A stretch of 64,000 nucleotides of DNA from Sphingomonas horti (GCF_009753715.1 NZ_WQMS01000007.1:72001-136000); one strand, 5' to 3'. Positions 1-8,476 are shown, numbered from the stretch's first letter. Program-made: numbers and translations. Notes: generated by a model from the letters alone, not told the origin.

Positions 1-1
1 C

Positions 2-937
2 GGATCCGTCGCCGCCGAGCGCGCCGGCGCAATGATCGCGGCGGTGCGCGCCCGGACGGATGCGCCGTTCAACGTCAACCTGTTCTGCCACGCGCCGGCC
101 GAGAGTGACCCCGCGGTCGAGCGGACATGGATCGCGCGGCTGCAGCCAAGCTTTGCGGCGTTCGGGGCCGCTCCCCCACCGGTTCTTTCGGAAATCTATC
201 GCAGCTTCACCGCCGATCAGGAAATGCTCGCGATGCTGCTGCAGCTGCGACCACCGATCCTCAGCTTTCATTTCGGGCTGCCTACGCCAGCCGCGATCGA
301 GGCGCTCCGCAGCGCCGGCATCAGGACTCTGGCCACTGCCACCAATATTGACGAGGCCCGCCAGATCGAAGCGGCGGGACTGGACGCGATCGTCGCGCAG
401 GGATGGGAAGCGGGCGGCCATCGCGGCAGCTTCGATCCGGACGCTCTGGACGATGAACTCGGCACGGTTGCGCTGACGCGGCTCCTCGTGCGCGAAGTCC
501 GCCTGCCGGTGATTGCCGCCGGCGGGATTATGGATGGTGCGGGGATAGCGGCGATGCTCAAGCTCGGCGCGGCCGCGGTTCAACTGGGCACCGTCTTCGT
601 CGCCTGCAACGAAAGCCTTGCGGACGAGGGCTATCGGAAAGCTCTTGCCGGCGTGGGTGCCTGGCACACCGTAATGACCCGCGTCATCTCGGGGCGGCCG
701 GCTCGCTGTCTCGCCAATCGCTTCACCGCGTTGGGACGCGGCGTTCCAGAGTCTGCAGTGCCGGATTATCCGATTGCATACGACATCGGGAAAGCCCTGC
801 ATTCCGCCGCTTCAGCCCATGGCGAGTTCGGGTTCGGCGCCCAATGGGCCGGCCAAGGTGCACCGCTTGCCAGGCGAATGGGCGCGGCCGCTCTCGTCGC
901 GACCCTCGCCCAGGAGCTTGAGGAGGCTTTTTCATGA
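2..937 (+). CDS. Nitronate monooxygenase family protein (5' partial)
   Basis: FMN-dependent TIM-barrel enzyme of the nitronate monooxygenase (2-nitropropane dioxygenase) family, which oxidises alkyl nitronates to carbonyl compounds and nitrite. The frame is open to the left edge of the window, and the first in-frame ATG (32) falls inside the conserved N-terminal part just before the VNLF segment, so the true start is upstream. Visible family marks are the QGWEAGGHRG segment, with the histidine that normally acts near the flavin, and a phosphate-binding AAGGIMDG followed by GAAAVQLGT. The stop overlaps the next start (ATGA), so it is the first visible gene of an operon with the DUF3237 protein and an exported hydrolase. 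The natural substrate cannot be told from sequence; many family members act on compounds other than nitroalkanes. Confidence 0.87.
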   Translation, partial: GSVAAERAGAMIAAVRARTDAPFNVNLFCHAPAESDPAVERTWIARLQPSFAAFGAAPPPVLSEIYRSFTADQEMLAMLLQLRPPILSFHFGLPTPAAIEALRSAGIRTLATATNIDEARQIEAAGLDAIVAQGWEAGGHRGSFDPDALDDELGTVALTRLLVREVRLPVIAAGGIMDGAGIAAMLKLGAAAVQLGTVFVACNESLADEGYRKALAGVGAWHTVMTRVISGRPARCLANRFTALGRGVPESAVPDYPIAYDIGKALHSAASAHGEFGFGAQWAGQGAPLARRMGAAALVATLAQELEEAFS

Positions 938-1416
938 GCAGCGAATCCAGCGGGAATATGACGCCTCTCGCCGCGCGCCCCCTGTTTATGATGCGGCTGC
1001 TGGTCGGCCCCCTCCAGACAATCGGCGGCCCGGCCGGTGCCGGACGGCGGGTCGGCGGAATCCCGGGCGGACGCTTTGATGGCGAGAAGCTCCGCGGCGT
1101 CGTGCTGCCCGGAGGTGCCGATTGGCAGATCGAGCGCAGCGACGGCGCGATCGAGCTCGATGCCCGCATCGTGCTGCAGACGGACGACGATGCGCTGATC
1201 GGGATGACCTATGTCGGACTGCGCCACGGCGCTCCCGAGGTTATGGCCAGGCTTGGACGCGGGGAGGCGGTCGCTCCTTCGGAATATTATTTCAGGATCG
1301 TCGCGCGATTTTCGACCTCCGATCCGCGCTACCAATGGCTCAACAGCATCATTGCCGTCGGGATCGGACATCGCCTGCCGGAAGGGCCCGTCTATCTCGT
1401 GCACGAGATTGCGTGA
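934..1416 (+). CDS. DUF3237 domain-containing protein
   Basis: 160-residue protein with the DUF3237 pattern: an N-terminal RPLFMMRLLVGPLQTIGG strand pair, a GGRFDGEKLRGVVLPGGADW segment, a middle part on degree of oxidation or derivatisation (LDARIVLQTDDDALIGMTY), and a C-terminal YYFRIVARFST...YQWLNSIIAVGIG. The family is a small beta-barrel often found beside catabolic genes and has no settled biochemical role. Its ATG overlaps the stop of the nitronate monooxygenase gene, so the two are translationally coupled. No signal peptide is seen. A role in the same catabolic step as its neighbours is inference from the operon. Confidence 0.85.
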   Translation: MSSESSGNMTPLAARPLFMMRLLVGPLQTIGGPAGAGRRVGGIPGGRFDGEKLRGVVLPGGADWQIERSDGAIELDARIVLQTDDDALIGMTYVGLRHGAPEVMARLGRGEAVAPSEYYFRIVARFSTSDPRYQWLNSIIAVGIGHRLPEGPVYLVHEIA

Positions 1417-1452
1417 CAAACTTACCGCTGTGCCGCTCGAAAGGACGTGGCG

Positions 1453-2406
1453 ATGAAATGCAAGGCTTTGCTCGCGCTCGTGTCGGCTCTGTCCGTCGCG
1501 GGTGGGTCCGGCAAGGCAGCGGAAGCGGCGACGAGGACGCCCACCAGCTATCATTGGGTGCGCGTCGGTGGCCTTAATCTCTTCTATCGGGAAGCGGGCC
1601 CGAGAGATGCGCCGACGATCGTGCTGCTGCATGGCTACCCGTCTTCGTCGCGGATGTATGAGCCGGTCATTCCGCTGCTGTCCGGCCGTTATCATCTGAT
1701 CGCGCCCGACTATCCCGGGTTCGGGCACAGCGATGCACCCTCGCCGGACGACTATGCCTACACGTTCGATCACCTGGCGGAATCGACGAGCGCGCTCCTC
1801 AGCACGCTCGGCATCCAGCGCTATGTACTGTTCATGCAAGACTATGGTGGTCCGGTGGGCTTCCGGATGATGATGCGCGAACCGGGAGCCGTTCAGGCCA
1901 TTATCGTCCAGAACGCAAACGCCTATGAGGAAGGTCTCGGCGCGAAATGGTCAGGTATCACTCGCTACTGGGCGGACCCCGCTGGACATGCCGAGGAGCT
2001 CGACAAGTTCATGTCTCTCGAAGGCGCGAGGCAGCGCCACGTCGGTAACAGTCCGAATGCCGAGCGCTACAACCCGGACAGCTGGACCGATGAATATGCG
2101 ATGCTGTCGCGTGCTGGCGCGCGCGCGATCCAGGGCGCGCTCCTCTACGATTACCGCACCAACGTCGCCGCCTACCCGGTGTGGCAGGCGTGGCTGCGCG
2201 AGCGCCAGCCGCCGACGCTTGTGCTTTGGGGACGCTATGATCCGTCGTTCATCGTGCCGGGCGCGCTGGCCTATGCCCACGACTTGCCTCAAGCAGAGAT
2301 TCACCTGCTCGATGCCGGTCATTTCGCGCTCGATGAGAAGGCGCAGGAGGTCGCAAATCTGGTGCTGCGCTTCCTTGACCGCCGGCTGAGCACAACCAAC
2401 AGATAG
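1453..2406 (+). CDS. Exported alpha/beta hydrolase, Asp-nucleophile type (epoxide hydrolase/haloalkane dehalogenase-like)
   Basis: 317-residue alpha/beta-hydrolase with a cleavable-looking signal peptide (MKCKALLALVSALSVAGG..., residues 1-26), so probably periplasmic. The oxyanion-hole motif HGYPSSS is near residue 60, the nucleophile elbow is MQDYGG with Asp rather than Ser, the acid is in LWGRYDPSF and the base is the His of DAGHFALDE. An aspartate nucleophile is typical of epoxide hydrolases and haloalkane dehalogenases, which work through a covalent ester intermediate. The ATG at 1453 is chosen over the GTG at 1447 because AAGGA at 1441 is well spaced from it. It lies 36 bases after the DUF3237 gene and probably ends that operon, since a strong terminator follows. 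The substrate (epoxide or halide) is not determined. Confidence 0.85.
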   Translation: MKCKALLALVSALSVAGGSGKAAEAATRTPTSYHWVRVGGLNLFYREAGPRDAPTIVLLHGYPSSSRMYEPVIPLLSGRYHLIAPDYPGFGHSDAPSPDDYAYTFDHLAESTSALLSTLGIQRYVLFMQDYGGPVGFRMMMREPGAVQAIIVQNANAYEEGLGAKWSGITRYWADPAGHAEELDKFMSLEGARQRHVGNSPNAERYNPDSWTDEYAMLSRAGARAIQGALLYDYRTNVAAYPVWQAWLRERQPPTLVLWGRYDPSFIVPGALAYAHDLPQAEIHLLDAGHFALDEKAQEVANLVLRFLDRRLSTTNR

Positions 2407-2417
2407 TCGATCGGCGC

Positions 2418-2445
2418 GGGAGGAGGCCCAGCCTCCTCCCCTTTT
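2418..2445 (+). terminator. Rho-independent terminator
   Basis: A perfect 10-bp stem (gggaggaggc / gcctcctccc) with a 3-base loop is followed by CTTTT. It sits 12 bases after the hydrolase stop codon and closes the nitronate monooxygenase operon. The other strand has no T-run, so it is directional. Confidence 0.85.
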
Positions 2446-2451
2446 GCGTCT

Positions 2452-3795
2452 TTAGCGCAAGGAGCGGAAGGTCGCGCGCAGCTCCTCGGTGAATGCGCGC
2501 GGCTGCTCCCATGCGGCAAAATGTCCGCCCTTCGGCAAGCGACCATAGTGGACAAGCTTGGGATAGGCCTTTTCCGCCCAGCTACGCGGCGCCGTGTAGA
2601 TCTCGTCGGGGAAAGCGCTGACGCCCATTGGGATCTTCACTCCTTTAGGAGCGAAGAAGGCGAGCTTGCTTTCCCAGTAGAGCCGCGCCGACGAAACCGC
2701 GGTGTTGGTGAGCCAGTAGAGCGTGACATTGTCCAGCACGTCATCCCGGGTCAGCCCTTCCGCCTGGCCGTCGAAAACCCGCGTGATCAGGTCCTGGCTG
2801 CGGGCATCATGGTCGAGCATCCAGGCCGCAAGCCCGATCGGAGAGTCGGCCAGCGCGTAAAGCGTCTGAGGCCGGTTCGCCATTTCCTGGGCATAGCCGA
2901 GGCCATGTTTGTAGAAGCTGTCGAGCTGGTCGTAAGCGTATTTCTCATCCCCTGACAGGCCGGCGGGCGCGGCGCCGCCGGCGGCCAGCGCGGCGGCGAT
3001 ATCGGCCGGAACCGTCGCCGGCATATTGGTGTGGACGCCAATCAACCCCGGCGGAGCAATCAGGGCCATCTGTTCCGTGACGGCGTTGCCCCAGTCGCCG
3101 CCTTGCGCCACGTAGCGGGTATAGCCAAGCCGTTGCATCAGCGTGATCCAGGCCCGTGCGATGCGGATCGGATCCCAGCCGAGCTCGGTCGGCTTGCCCG
3201 AAAAGCCGTGTCCCGGGAGCGACGGGATCACCACGTCGAACGCATCCGCCGCTGTTCCGCCGTGCGCGGTCGGATCGGTGAGCGGACCGATGACCTTCAT
3301 CTGCTCGATGACCGACCCAGGCCAGCCGTGTGTGATGATGACGGGCAGCGCCTTGGGATGCTTCGATTTCACATGGATGAAGTGGATGTCCACACCATCG
3401 ATATTGGAAATGAACTGGGGGTAGGCGTTGAGCCGCGCCTCGACCTTTCTCCAGTCGTGGCTGTTCTGCCAATAGTCGGCGAGCTTGCGCATAGTCGCCA
3501 GCTTGACCCCTTGAGACGCGTCCCCGACGAGCTCCCGGTCCGGCCAGTTGGTCGCGGCGATACGGCGCTTCAGATCCTGCAGCGCGTCGTCGGGGGCCCG
3601 GAACCTGAACGGCCGGATGGCCGACCCTGTCACCCCTTCGGCGAGGGCGCTGCCGTCGGCCGCCGTGGAAGCGGCAGAGCCGGCAGAACTTGCCATAGAT
3701 GCCTGCGCCAAAGGGGGCATCAACAGGCCGGCAAATCCGGCGAAAGCAGAACCGACGAAATGACGCCGTTCGAGCAGGGCTAGACTCATCGACAT
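2452..3795 (-). CDS. Epoxide hydrolase with EHN domain, Tat-type signal
   Basis: 447-residue epoxide hydrolase of the microsomal-like family. The N-terminus has a twin-arginine signal (ERRHFVGSAFAGFAGLL), implying Tat export. An EHN domain follows (about residues 58-165, starting IRPFRFRAPDDALQDLKRRI), then an alpha/beta-hydrolase core with oxyanion motif HGWPGS, the Asp nucleophile in GGDWG, and a C-terminal GGHFAAWEQP carrying the catalytic His. These enzymes hydrolyse epoxides to diols. Start 3795 is preceded by GAGGAG at good spacing. The gene stands alone, convergent with the operon on its left, and has two tandem ACCATGGT boxes 76-100 bases upstream, so it is probably a target of the local FixJ/StyR-like regulator. 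Confidence 0.9.
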   Translation of the reverse strand: MSMSLALLERRHFVGSAFAGFAGLLMPPLAQASMASSAGSAASTAADGSALAEGVTGSAIRPFRFRAPDDALQDLKRRIAATNWPDRELVGDASQGVKLATMRKLADYWQNSHDWRKVEARLNAYPQFISNIDGVDIHFIHVKSKHPKALPVIITHGWPGSVIEQMKVIGPLTDPTAHGGTAADAFDVVIPSLPGHGFSGKPTELGWDPIRIARAWITLMQRLGYTRYVAQGGDWGNAVTEQMALIAPPGLIGVHTNMPATVPADIAAALAAGGAAPAGLSGDEKYAYDQLDSFYKHGLGYAQEMANRPQTLYALADSPIGLAAWMLDHDARSQDLITRVFDGQAEGLTRDDVLDNVTLYWLTNTAVSSARLYWESKLAFFAPKGVKIPMGVSAFPDEIYTAPRSWAEKAYPKLVHYGRLPKGGHFAAWEQPRAFTEELRATFRSLR

Positions 3796-3870
3796 GGCAG
3801 GCTCCTCTTTGCAAGTTCAGTGGCAACGAAGAGCCGGACGATCGGATATTGTGACGCCATTACCCATAGG

Positions 3871-3894
3871 ACCATGGTGCATATAGACCATGGT
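3871..3894. promoter_or_regulatory. Tandem ACCATGGT palindromes (putative response-regulator operator)
   Basis: Two exact ACCATGGT copies (3871-3878 and 3887-3894) lie 16 bases centre to centre upstream of the epoxide hydrolase gene. On the minus strand an AT-rich stretch about 20 bases further on (caatat) could be the -10 element. The core equals the centre of the STY box bound by StyR. The rest of the 3796-4086 intergenic region shows no convincing gene. Confidence 0.6.
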
Positions 3895-4086
3895 GTTGAT
3901 GCTCTTCCCGAGATCGATCGCGCCGATGACAGTCGCGGCGAATCCTTGCGCCGGCAGCTGGGCGGGTGGCCAACGCGCGCTACGGCAACGTCGCAAGCGG
4001 AAGCTGAAGCCGGATGACTGTCCCTCTGCGGGTCACCCCGGGGAGGCCCGCCGGCCTCAGGAAATCCTGTCGGCAGGCGGACCGCC

Positions 4087-4908
4087 TTAAGTCCGCGTCA
4101 GCACCACATGACGTCCGAGCTCAAGCTCCACGGCCGACCGGGTCTGCAGTCCGGCTTCCAATAGCGCAGCCATCCGCGCCCGGGTCGCCGGCCGTGCGAC
4201 TGACCGGAAAAAAGTCTCGAGTGCAGCGGGGAACAGCGCGTCGTCAGGCAGCGAGACCTGATCCAAGAACCGCTTCGCTTCAGCCAGTGCTTCCTTTTCA
4301 AAACCGGCAACGCGGCGCGCGAAACCATCAACGAAGACATCGAGATCGCCATCAGGGAGGGTGCGATTGACGTAGCCATAGCGCTCCGCCAGCGCGCCGG
4401 AAAAATCATCGGCACCGAGGACGATTTCGATCGCCCGGCCGCGACCAACCAGCCCGCCGAGGCGCGCCATAGGATTCGCGCCTGGAACAGCCCCTACCCC
4501 GACTTCGAACTGGCCAAGCACCGCCTTCTCGCTCGCGAAGCGGATGTCGCAGGCGAGCGCGAACTCGCTGCCGGCGCCTCGTGCGCGGCCGCGGATCGCA
4601 GCAATGGACACGACCGGTGCGCGGCTGAGCCGCGAGAGGACATCGAGCCAGGGGTGCATGCCCGTCGGCCCAGGTGCCATAGCGGCCGTGCGCGCCTTGT
4701 CAGCAAGGACGTCATAGTGAGCCAGGAAGAAATCCGGGTCGCTGCTTTGGAACACGATCACCTTCACATCCGGGTCGCGTTCGAGCTCCGCCACCAGGTC
4801 CGAAAGCTCTGCAATGGTGTCCGGATCGATGAGGTTGATCGGTGGGTTGGAAAAGGTCGCGCGCCAGTACCCGGCCTGAGGGCGCGTGATCGAAATCTGG
4901 TTCTGCAT
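4087..4908 (-). CDS. Enoyl-CoA hydratase/isomerase family protein
   Basis: 273-residue crotonase-fold protein. Family features are the N-terminal strand WRATFSNPPINLIDPDTI, the first oxyanion-hole segment SIAAIRGRARGAGSEFALACDIRFAS and a following GAVPGANPMARLGGLVGRGRAIEIVLGAD. The second catalytic Glu position of true hydratases is not obvious, so the reaction (hydration, isomerisation, hydrolysis) is open. The start at 4908 is preferred because GAGGG precedes it and it sits 10 bases after the SDR stop, rather than 4944 which would overlap that gene. It is the last gene of a three-gene operon with the SDR and the metallo-hydrolase. Confidence 0.85.
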   Translation of the reverse strand: MQNQISITRPQAGYWRATFSNPPINLIDPDTIAELSDLVAELERDPDVKVIVFQSSDPDFFLAHYDVLADKARTAAMAPGPTGMHPWLDVLSRLSRAPVVSIAAIRGRARGAGSEFALACDIRFASEKAVLGQFEVGVGAVPGANPMARLGGLVGRGRAIEIVLGADDFSGALAERYGYVNRTLPDGDLDVFVDGFARRVAGFEKEALAEAKRFLDQVSLPDDALFPAALETFFRSVARPATRARMAALLEAGLQTRSAVELELGRHVVLTRT

Positions 4909-4918
4909 CCCGCAACCC

Positions 4919-5626
4919 TCAATGACCGGCGGATTGTCCGCCATCGACGTGGATGGTCTCGCCCGTCACGAAGCCGGCGTTCTCGAGAAAGAGCACGGCG
5001 CTGACGATCTCCGGAATCTCGCCCATGCGACCGACCGGATGGAGGGCGGCGAGGCCCGGGTGTGTCTCGGGCGGATGCATCGGCGTCTTGATCACGCCTG
5101 GAGCAACCGCATTCACCCGAATCCCGCGCGTCGCATATTCGACTGCGAGGCTCCGGGTGGCGGCGGCCACGCCGCCCTTTGTCAGGGAGGCAAGCACCGA
5201 AGGTACCGCCGACAAAGGATGCTCGACGAGCGCAGTCGTGATGCTGACGACGTGGCCGCCTCCCTGCGTCTCCATTGCCGCCACCGCGGCTTGCGTGATG
5301 AAGAAGAAGCCGCCGAGATTGGTCGCGACGACATCGGCATAGTCTTCCGGCGTGTAGGCCGTGAATGGCCGGGCGACGAAGATGCCCGCATTGTTGATCA
5401 GCGTATCGACGCGCCCGAACCGGTCCAGCGCCCGCGCCACCACATCGGAGCCGGTGCGCGGATCACCGATATCCGCCGGGATCGACAGCAGGTCGGTGGT
5501 ATCGGCGGAGGCGATTGATCGCGAAGTCGTGGCAACGCGATAGTCGAGATCCAGATAGGCGCGCACGAGTGCCGCGCCGATGCCTTGTGATCCGCCGGTA
5601 ATGATGGCGACTTTGCGTTCAGTCAT
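4919..5626 (-). CDS. SDR family oxidoreductase, catalytic Tyr replaced
   Basis: 235-residue classical-type short-chain dehydrogenase/reductase. It has the cofactor motif TGGSQGIG (residues 9-16), the NNAG motif (LINNAGIF), a PG-motif region (NAVAPGVIKTPMHPPETH) and the C-terminal TGETIHVDGGQSAGH. In the active site the usual YxxxK reads ASLTK: Lys is kept but the Tyr four residues earlier is Ala. Some SDR subfamilies share this PSxLASLTKGG pattern, so it is probably a family feature rather than decay. It may use a different proton donor or lack classic dehydrogenase activity. Start 5626 is chosen over 5665 because the protein then begins immediately before the Rossmann strand. It is the middle gene of an operon, 45 bases after the metallo-hydrolase. 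Confidence 0.88.
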   Translation of the reverse strand: MTERKVAIITGGSQGIGAALVRAYLDLDYRVATTSRSIASADTTDLLSIPADIGDPRTGSDVVARALDRFGRVDTLINNAGIFVARPFTAYTPEDYADVVATNLGGFFFITQAAVAAMETQGGGHVVSITTALVEHPLSAVPSVLASLTKGGVAAATRSLAVEYATRGIRVNAVAPGVIKTPMHPPETHPGLAALHPVGRMGEIPEIVSAVLFLENAGFVTGETIHVDGGQSAGH

Positions 5627-5671
5627 GCTCGTGCCTTTGGATGTTGAGAAGTGAGAGTGGGGCAACGCCCG

Positions 5672-6769
5672 TCAGTCGATGCGCAGGCTCTGCTCCATCG
5701 CGTAACACTGGTCCCAAATGTAGACGTCGTAGGCCGCGAGCCGGGACTGCCACTTCGGCGTCAATGTGTTGACGCACTGGACGACCACGCGATCGATATA
5801 GTTGTCGAAGACCGCCCAGGGGTTTGCCTTGTCCGCCGGGTCGATTTCACGGCCGATTTCGGTCGTCTTCAATGCCGTCGCAGCCGCGGACTTGAGGTCT
5901 GCCATAAACTCGAGTTGAAGGCGGACGTCGGCGTGGGTCCCCACCCGACTGACGTGGCCGCCGATCAGGGTCTCGAACGGCACGCGGTCGATTTCCGCAA
6001 CCTGATCGAAATAGCCGGGGACGTCCTGCGCCAGCGCCAACCGACGCCAGGGCATCCAGCCTGGAAACACGACGTCGACCACCATCAGAACGCGCTGCTC
6101 CGGCGCGTAGATGAAGATGTTGCCCGGCTCGTGGGCGACGCCATGATAGCTGAGTTCGAGGCGCTGAGTGCCGACCTGCAGCTTATATCGATCCTTGAAC
6201 GTGACCGACGGGACCGGCCGGTTCGGATCCCTGGCTCGCGTCAGCAGGCGCGCGGTCTCCTCCTGTGCGATCAGGATTGGTTGCCCGCCAAGCTCTTTCA
6301 CACCGCCGATGTGATCGATGTGCGAGTGGCTGTAGACGACGTGGGTGACCGGAAGGCTCGTGACCTCCGCGATCGCTGCCCGGAGATGCTTGGCATAGGT
6401 CGGCGGTGCATCGACGACGACGACGCCCGTTTCATAGACCAGGAACATCGATTGGTAGGCGTTCTCGGTGACCAAGAAGAGGCCCCGGCCCAGTTGCTGC
6501 AGGCGATAGCCTTTCGCCGGATCGATCGGCGGCGCTTTCGCGCTCTCCATAATCGGGAGGTAGCGATCGGGCCGGACGCCGATCGGCGCGAGTGCCGGCA
6601 TATTCGTGTACGGAACGCCTGCCGCCCCAACCGGCACCTCAGCGCCGCCGGGAGCGGAGGTGAAGCCGCCGAGCGCGGCTGCTGCGCAAAACGCCGCGGC
6701 GGTCGCGCGCTTGGTCCGAGAAATGGGCAGACGAACCTGCGGGTCGGCAGGGAAAGACGGGAAGGACAT
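5672..6769 (-). CDS. Exported metallo-beta-lactamase-fold hydrolase
   Basis: 365-residue MBL-fold protein with an N-terminal export signal (basic residues 13-21, then TAAAFCAAAALGGF). Metal ligands are visible: HSHIDH (HxHxDH motif), the His in GVAHEPGN, Asp in VVDVVFPG and a C-terminal GGHVSR. A C-terminal extension of about 90 residues follows. Family members include lactonases, sulfatases and quinoprotein-pathway hydrolases; the substrate is unknown here. GGGAG sits well before the 6769 start. It is the first gene of the operon with the SDR and the enoyl-CoA hydratase-like gene. An ACGATGGT box lies 62 bases upstream, which suggests shared control with the epoxide hydrolase and sensor genes. 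Confidence 0.87.
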   Translation of the reverse strand: MSFPSFPADPQVRLPISRTKRATAAAFCAAAALGGFTSAPGGAEVPVGAAGVPYTNMPALAPIGVRPDRYLPIMESAKAPPIDPAKGYRLQQLGRGLFLVTENAYQSMFLVYETGVVVVDAPPTYAKHLRAAIAEVTSLPVTHVVYSHSHIDHIGGVKELGGQPILIAQEETARLLTRARDPNRPVPSVTFKDRYKLQVGTQRLELSYHGVAHEPGNIFIYAPEQRVLMVVDVVFPGWMPWRRLALAQDVPGYFDQVAEIDRVPFETLIGGHVSRVGTHADVRLQLEFMADLKSAAATALKTTEIGREIDPADKANPWAVFDNYIDRVVVQCVNTLTPKWQSRLAAYDVYIWDQCYAMEQSLRID

Positions 6770-6830
6770 CGCTTGCTCCCATGATCATCTGGGGAGCAAG
6801 ATGAGCGGCTGGCGGGCCGGGCAGAATTGC

Positions 6831-6838
6831 ACGATGGT
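6831..6838. promoter_or_regulatory. ACCATCGT-type box upstream of MBL operon
   Basis: ACGATGGT here is ACCATCGT on the minus strand, 62 bases before the start of the metallo-hydrolase gene. The same variant occurs at 9832-9839, and it matches the core reported for TodT boxes. The 6770-6926 gap holds no other feature that I can support. Confidence 0.45.
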
Positions 6839-6926
6839 ATCGCCTATACTTTCGTCCTATCCGCTGGCCGGCTCGGCACGGGACGCAGTGCGGGCATCGC
6901 GTGCGCCTCTTCAGTGCCGCTCCCGA

Positions 6927-7721
6927 TTACACGCGGGCGTAGCGTGCGGCAGGCGAGGCATGCGACAGGTTCGGAACAAGGGCCTGCCGAGCGGACTCGA
7001 ATGCTTCCCAGTCGCCCTCGTCGGGCAGTGAAGGGATGGTCACGAACTCCCCCTGGTCAAAGCCGGCCAGCGCGGAATCGACGACATCATCGGCCGACAT
7101 GACGATCGCCTTTGGCAGGGCATCGACGGGCGTTCCGGACAGGCGCCAGAAGTCGGTAGCGGTGGCGCCGGGAAGGACGACCTGCACCCGTATGCCTTTT
7201 GGCGCGAGTTCGTGGCGCAGGGCCTGGCTTAGCGCGAGGACAAAGGCCTTCGTGCCGCCATAGACGCCGTTCAACGTTTCGGGTGCAATTGCGACGATCG
7301 AGGCGATGTTGATGATTGCGCCCTGGCCGCGTGACAAAAAGACCGATGCCGCCGCCCCGGCGAGTCGGGCGACCGCGCCCACGTTCAGCGCGATCATATC
7401 GGCCATCACGTCCGGATCTGCCTGCGCGATCGGCGCCGTCGACCCGAAGCCGGCGTTGTTGACCAGCATTCCTATTCGGGGATCCGCGATCAGGCGGTCG
7501 GCAATCTCCTGCTGACCGGCCCTTCCCGTCAGATCGACGGACATCGTCTCAACCGAGACCCCGCTCTTCAGCCTGATGCTGGCTGCCACTTGATTGAGGC
7601 GGTCCCTGTTCCGCGCAACCAGGATTAGGTTCCAGCCTCGCTGTGCCAGTCGATCGGCGTAGATCGCGCCGATGCCGGCGGAAGCGCCCGTGATCAGGGC
7701 TGTCTCAGGTGCCTTGTTCAT
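6927..7721 (-). CDS. SDR family NAD(P)-dependent oxidoreductase
   Basis: 264-residue short-chain dehydrogenase of the DltE/YqjQ-like type. The cofactor motif TGASAGIG is near residue 11, NNAGFG near 90, catalytic Ser in NIASIV and the canonical YGGTK (YxxxK) near 155, so unlike the other SDR in this block the catalytic residues are complete. The start codon overlaps the stop of the upstream histidine kinase gene (ATGA at 7718-7721), so the two are translationally coupled. The coupling of a dehydrogenase to a kinase is unusual. The substrate is unknown. Confidence 0.88.
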   Translation of the reverse strand: MNKAPETALITGASAGIGAIYADRLAQRGWNLILVARNRDRLNQVAASIRLKSGVSVETMSVDLTGRAGQQEIADRLIADPRIGMLVNNAGFGSTAPIAQADPDVMADMIALNVGAVARLAGAAASVFLSRGQGAIINIASIVAIAPETLNGVYGGTKAFVLALSQALRHELAPKGIRVQVVLPGATATDFWRLSGTPVDALPKAIVMSADDVVDSALAGFDQGEFVTIPSLPDEGDWEAFESARQALVPNLSHASPAARYARV

Positions 7722-8392
7722 GCGACTTCGCTCCACTTCGCGCTGAAATCGCCGAGCATCGTGGGAGCTTCGACCGGTATGCGCATGGTCGCGACCGCTC
7801 CCTCGACCGTGAAGCTCCAGTCGACGCGGCCGCCGAGTTCATTGACCAAGCCTCGGATCAGGCCTTGGCCCCTGCCAGGAACCGTGCGAACCGAAGGTCT
7901 TCCGTTATCCCGCACTTCGCAGACCAGAATCCCGATTCGTTCCTCAATCGAGACCGAGATCTGCCCTTCGCTGCCTCCCAAGCCATGGCGCGCCGCGTTT
8001 CGGATCAACTCAACCAAGATTAGCCCGATTCGCCAGCATTGGTCGGCGGGAAGCCTTACCTCAGCGGTAGTCAGGACGAGACGCACGCGCCGCTGGGCCA
8101 GCGTTGCCCGCGTAAAAGCCTCGCAGATTCTGGAAACATGCGCGCCGAGGTCTGCATCGTCCGGAACCGCGGGCGGCATCAGCGTGCGGTGGGCGGCTGC
8201 GTGATCGCGAAGTCGGCTGGCGGCACGGTCGATGGCGGCCTTGGCAATGGGGTCACCGGTGCTCGACGCCGCCAATGACAGGCTTGAGATCGCCTCGGCA
8301 TATTCGTTGACGACGCGATGGTTCAGCTCTTCGACCAGCGCCAGCGAAACGAGTGAAACCGTCGCTTTCGCGACCGAGCGAGACTCCAACAT
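7718..8392 (-). CDS. Soluble sensor histidine kinase, HisKA_2/HWE-like
   Basis: 224-residue protein with a HisKA_2-like dimerisation motif (VEELNHRVVNEYAEAI, His near residue 24) and a HATPase_c domain with N-box LILVELIRNAARHG and G-box-like DNGRP and GRGQGLIRGLV. It has no input domain and no membrane segment, so it must sense a cytoplasmic cue or act as part of a relay. GGAGG precedes the ATG at 8392 at good spacing. It heads a two-gene unit with the SDR at 6927-7721 and has an ACCTTGGT box 77 bases upstream. Cognate receivers could be the adjacent FixJ-type regulator or the stand-alone receiver. Confidence 0.82.
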   Translation of the reverse strand: MLESRSVAKATVSLVSLALVEELNHRVVNEYAEAISSLSLAASSTGDPIAKAAIDRAASRLRDHAAAHRTLMPPAVPDDADLGAHVSRICEAFTRATLAQRRVRLVLTTAEVRLPADQCWRIGLILVELIRNAARHGLGGSEGQISVSIEERIGILVCEVRDNGRPSVRTVPGRGQGLIRGLVNELGGRVDWSFTVEGAVATMRIPVEAPTMLGDFSAKWSEVA

Positions 8393-8468
8393 TCGTGCCT
8401 CCTGACCTCTGCCCCTCAAGGCGGGCGGTGCACGTTTCTTCTGCGAACGAGGTCCGTCTCGCTATTGG

Positions 8469-8476
8469 ACCTTGGT
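8469..8476. promoter_or_regulatory. ACCTTGGT box upstream of HisKA_2 kinase
   Basis: A one-mismatch version of ACCATGGT lies 77 bases before the kinase start, in the short gap (8393-8509) behind the response regulator gene. The left flank (gctattgg) resembles that of the 14747 site. Confidence 0.45.
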
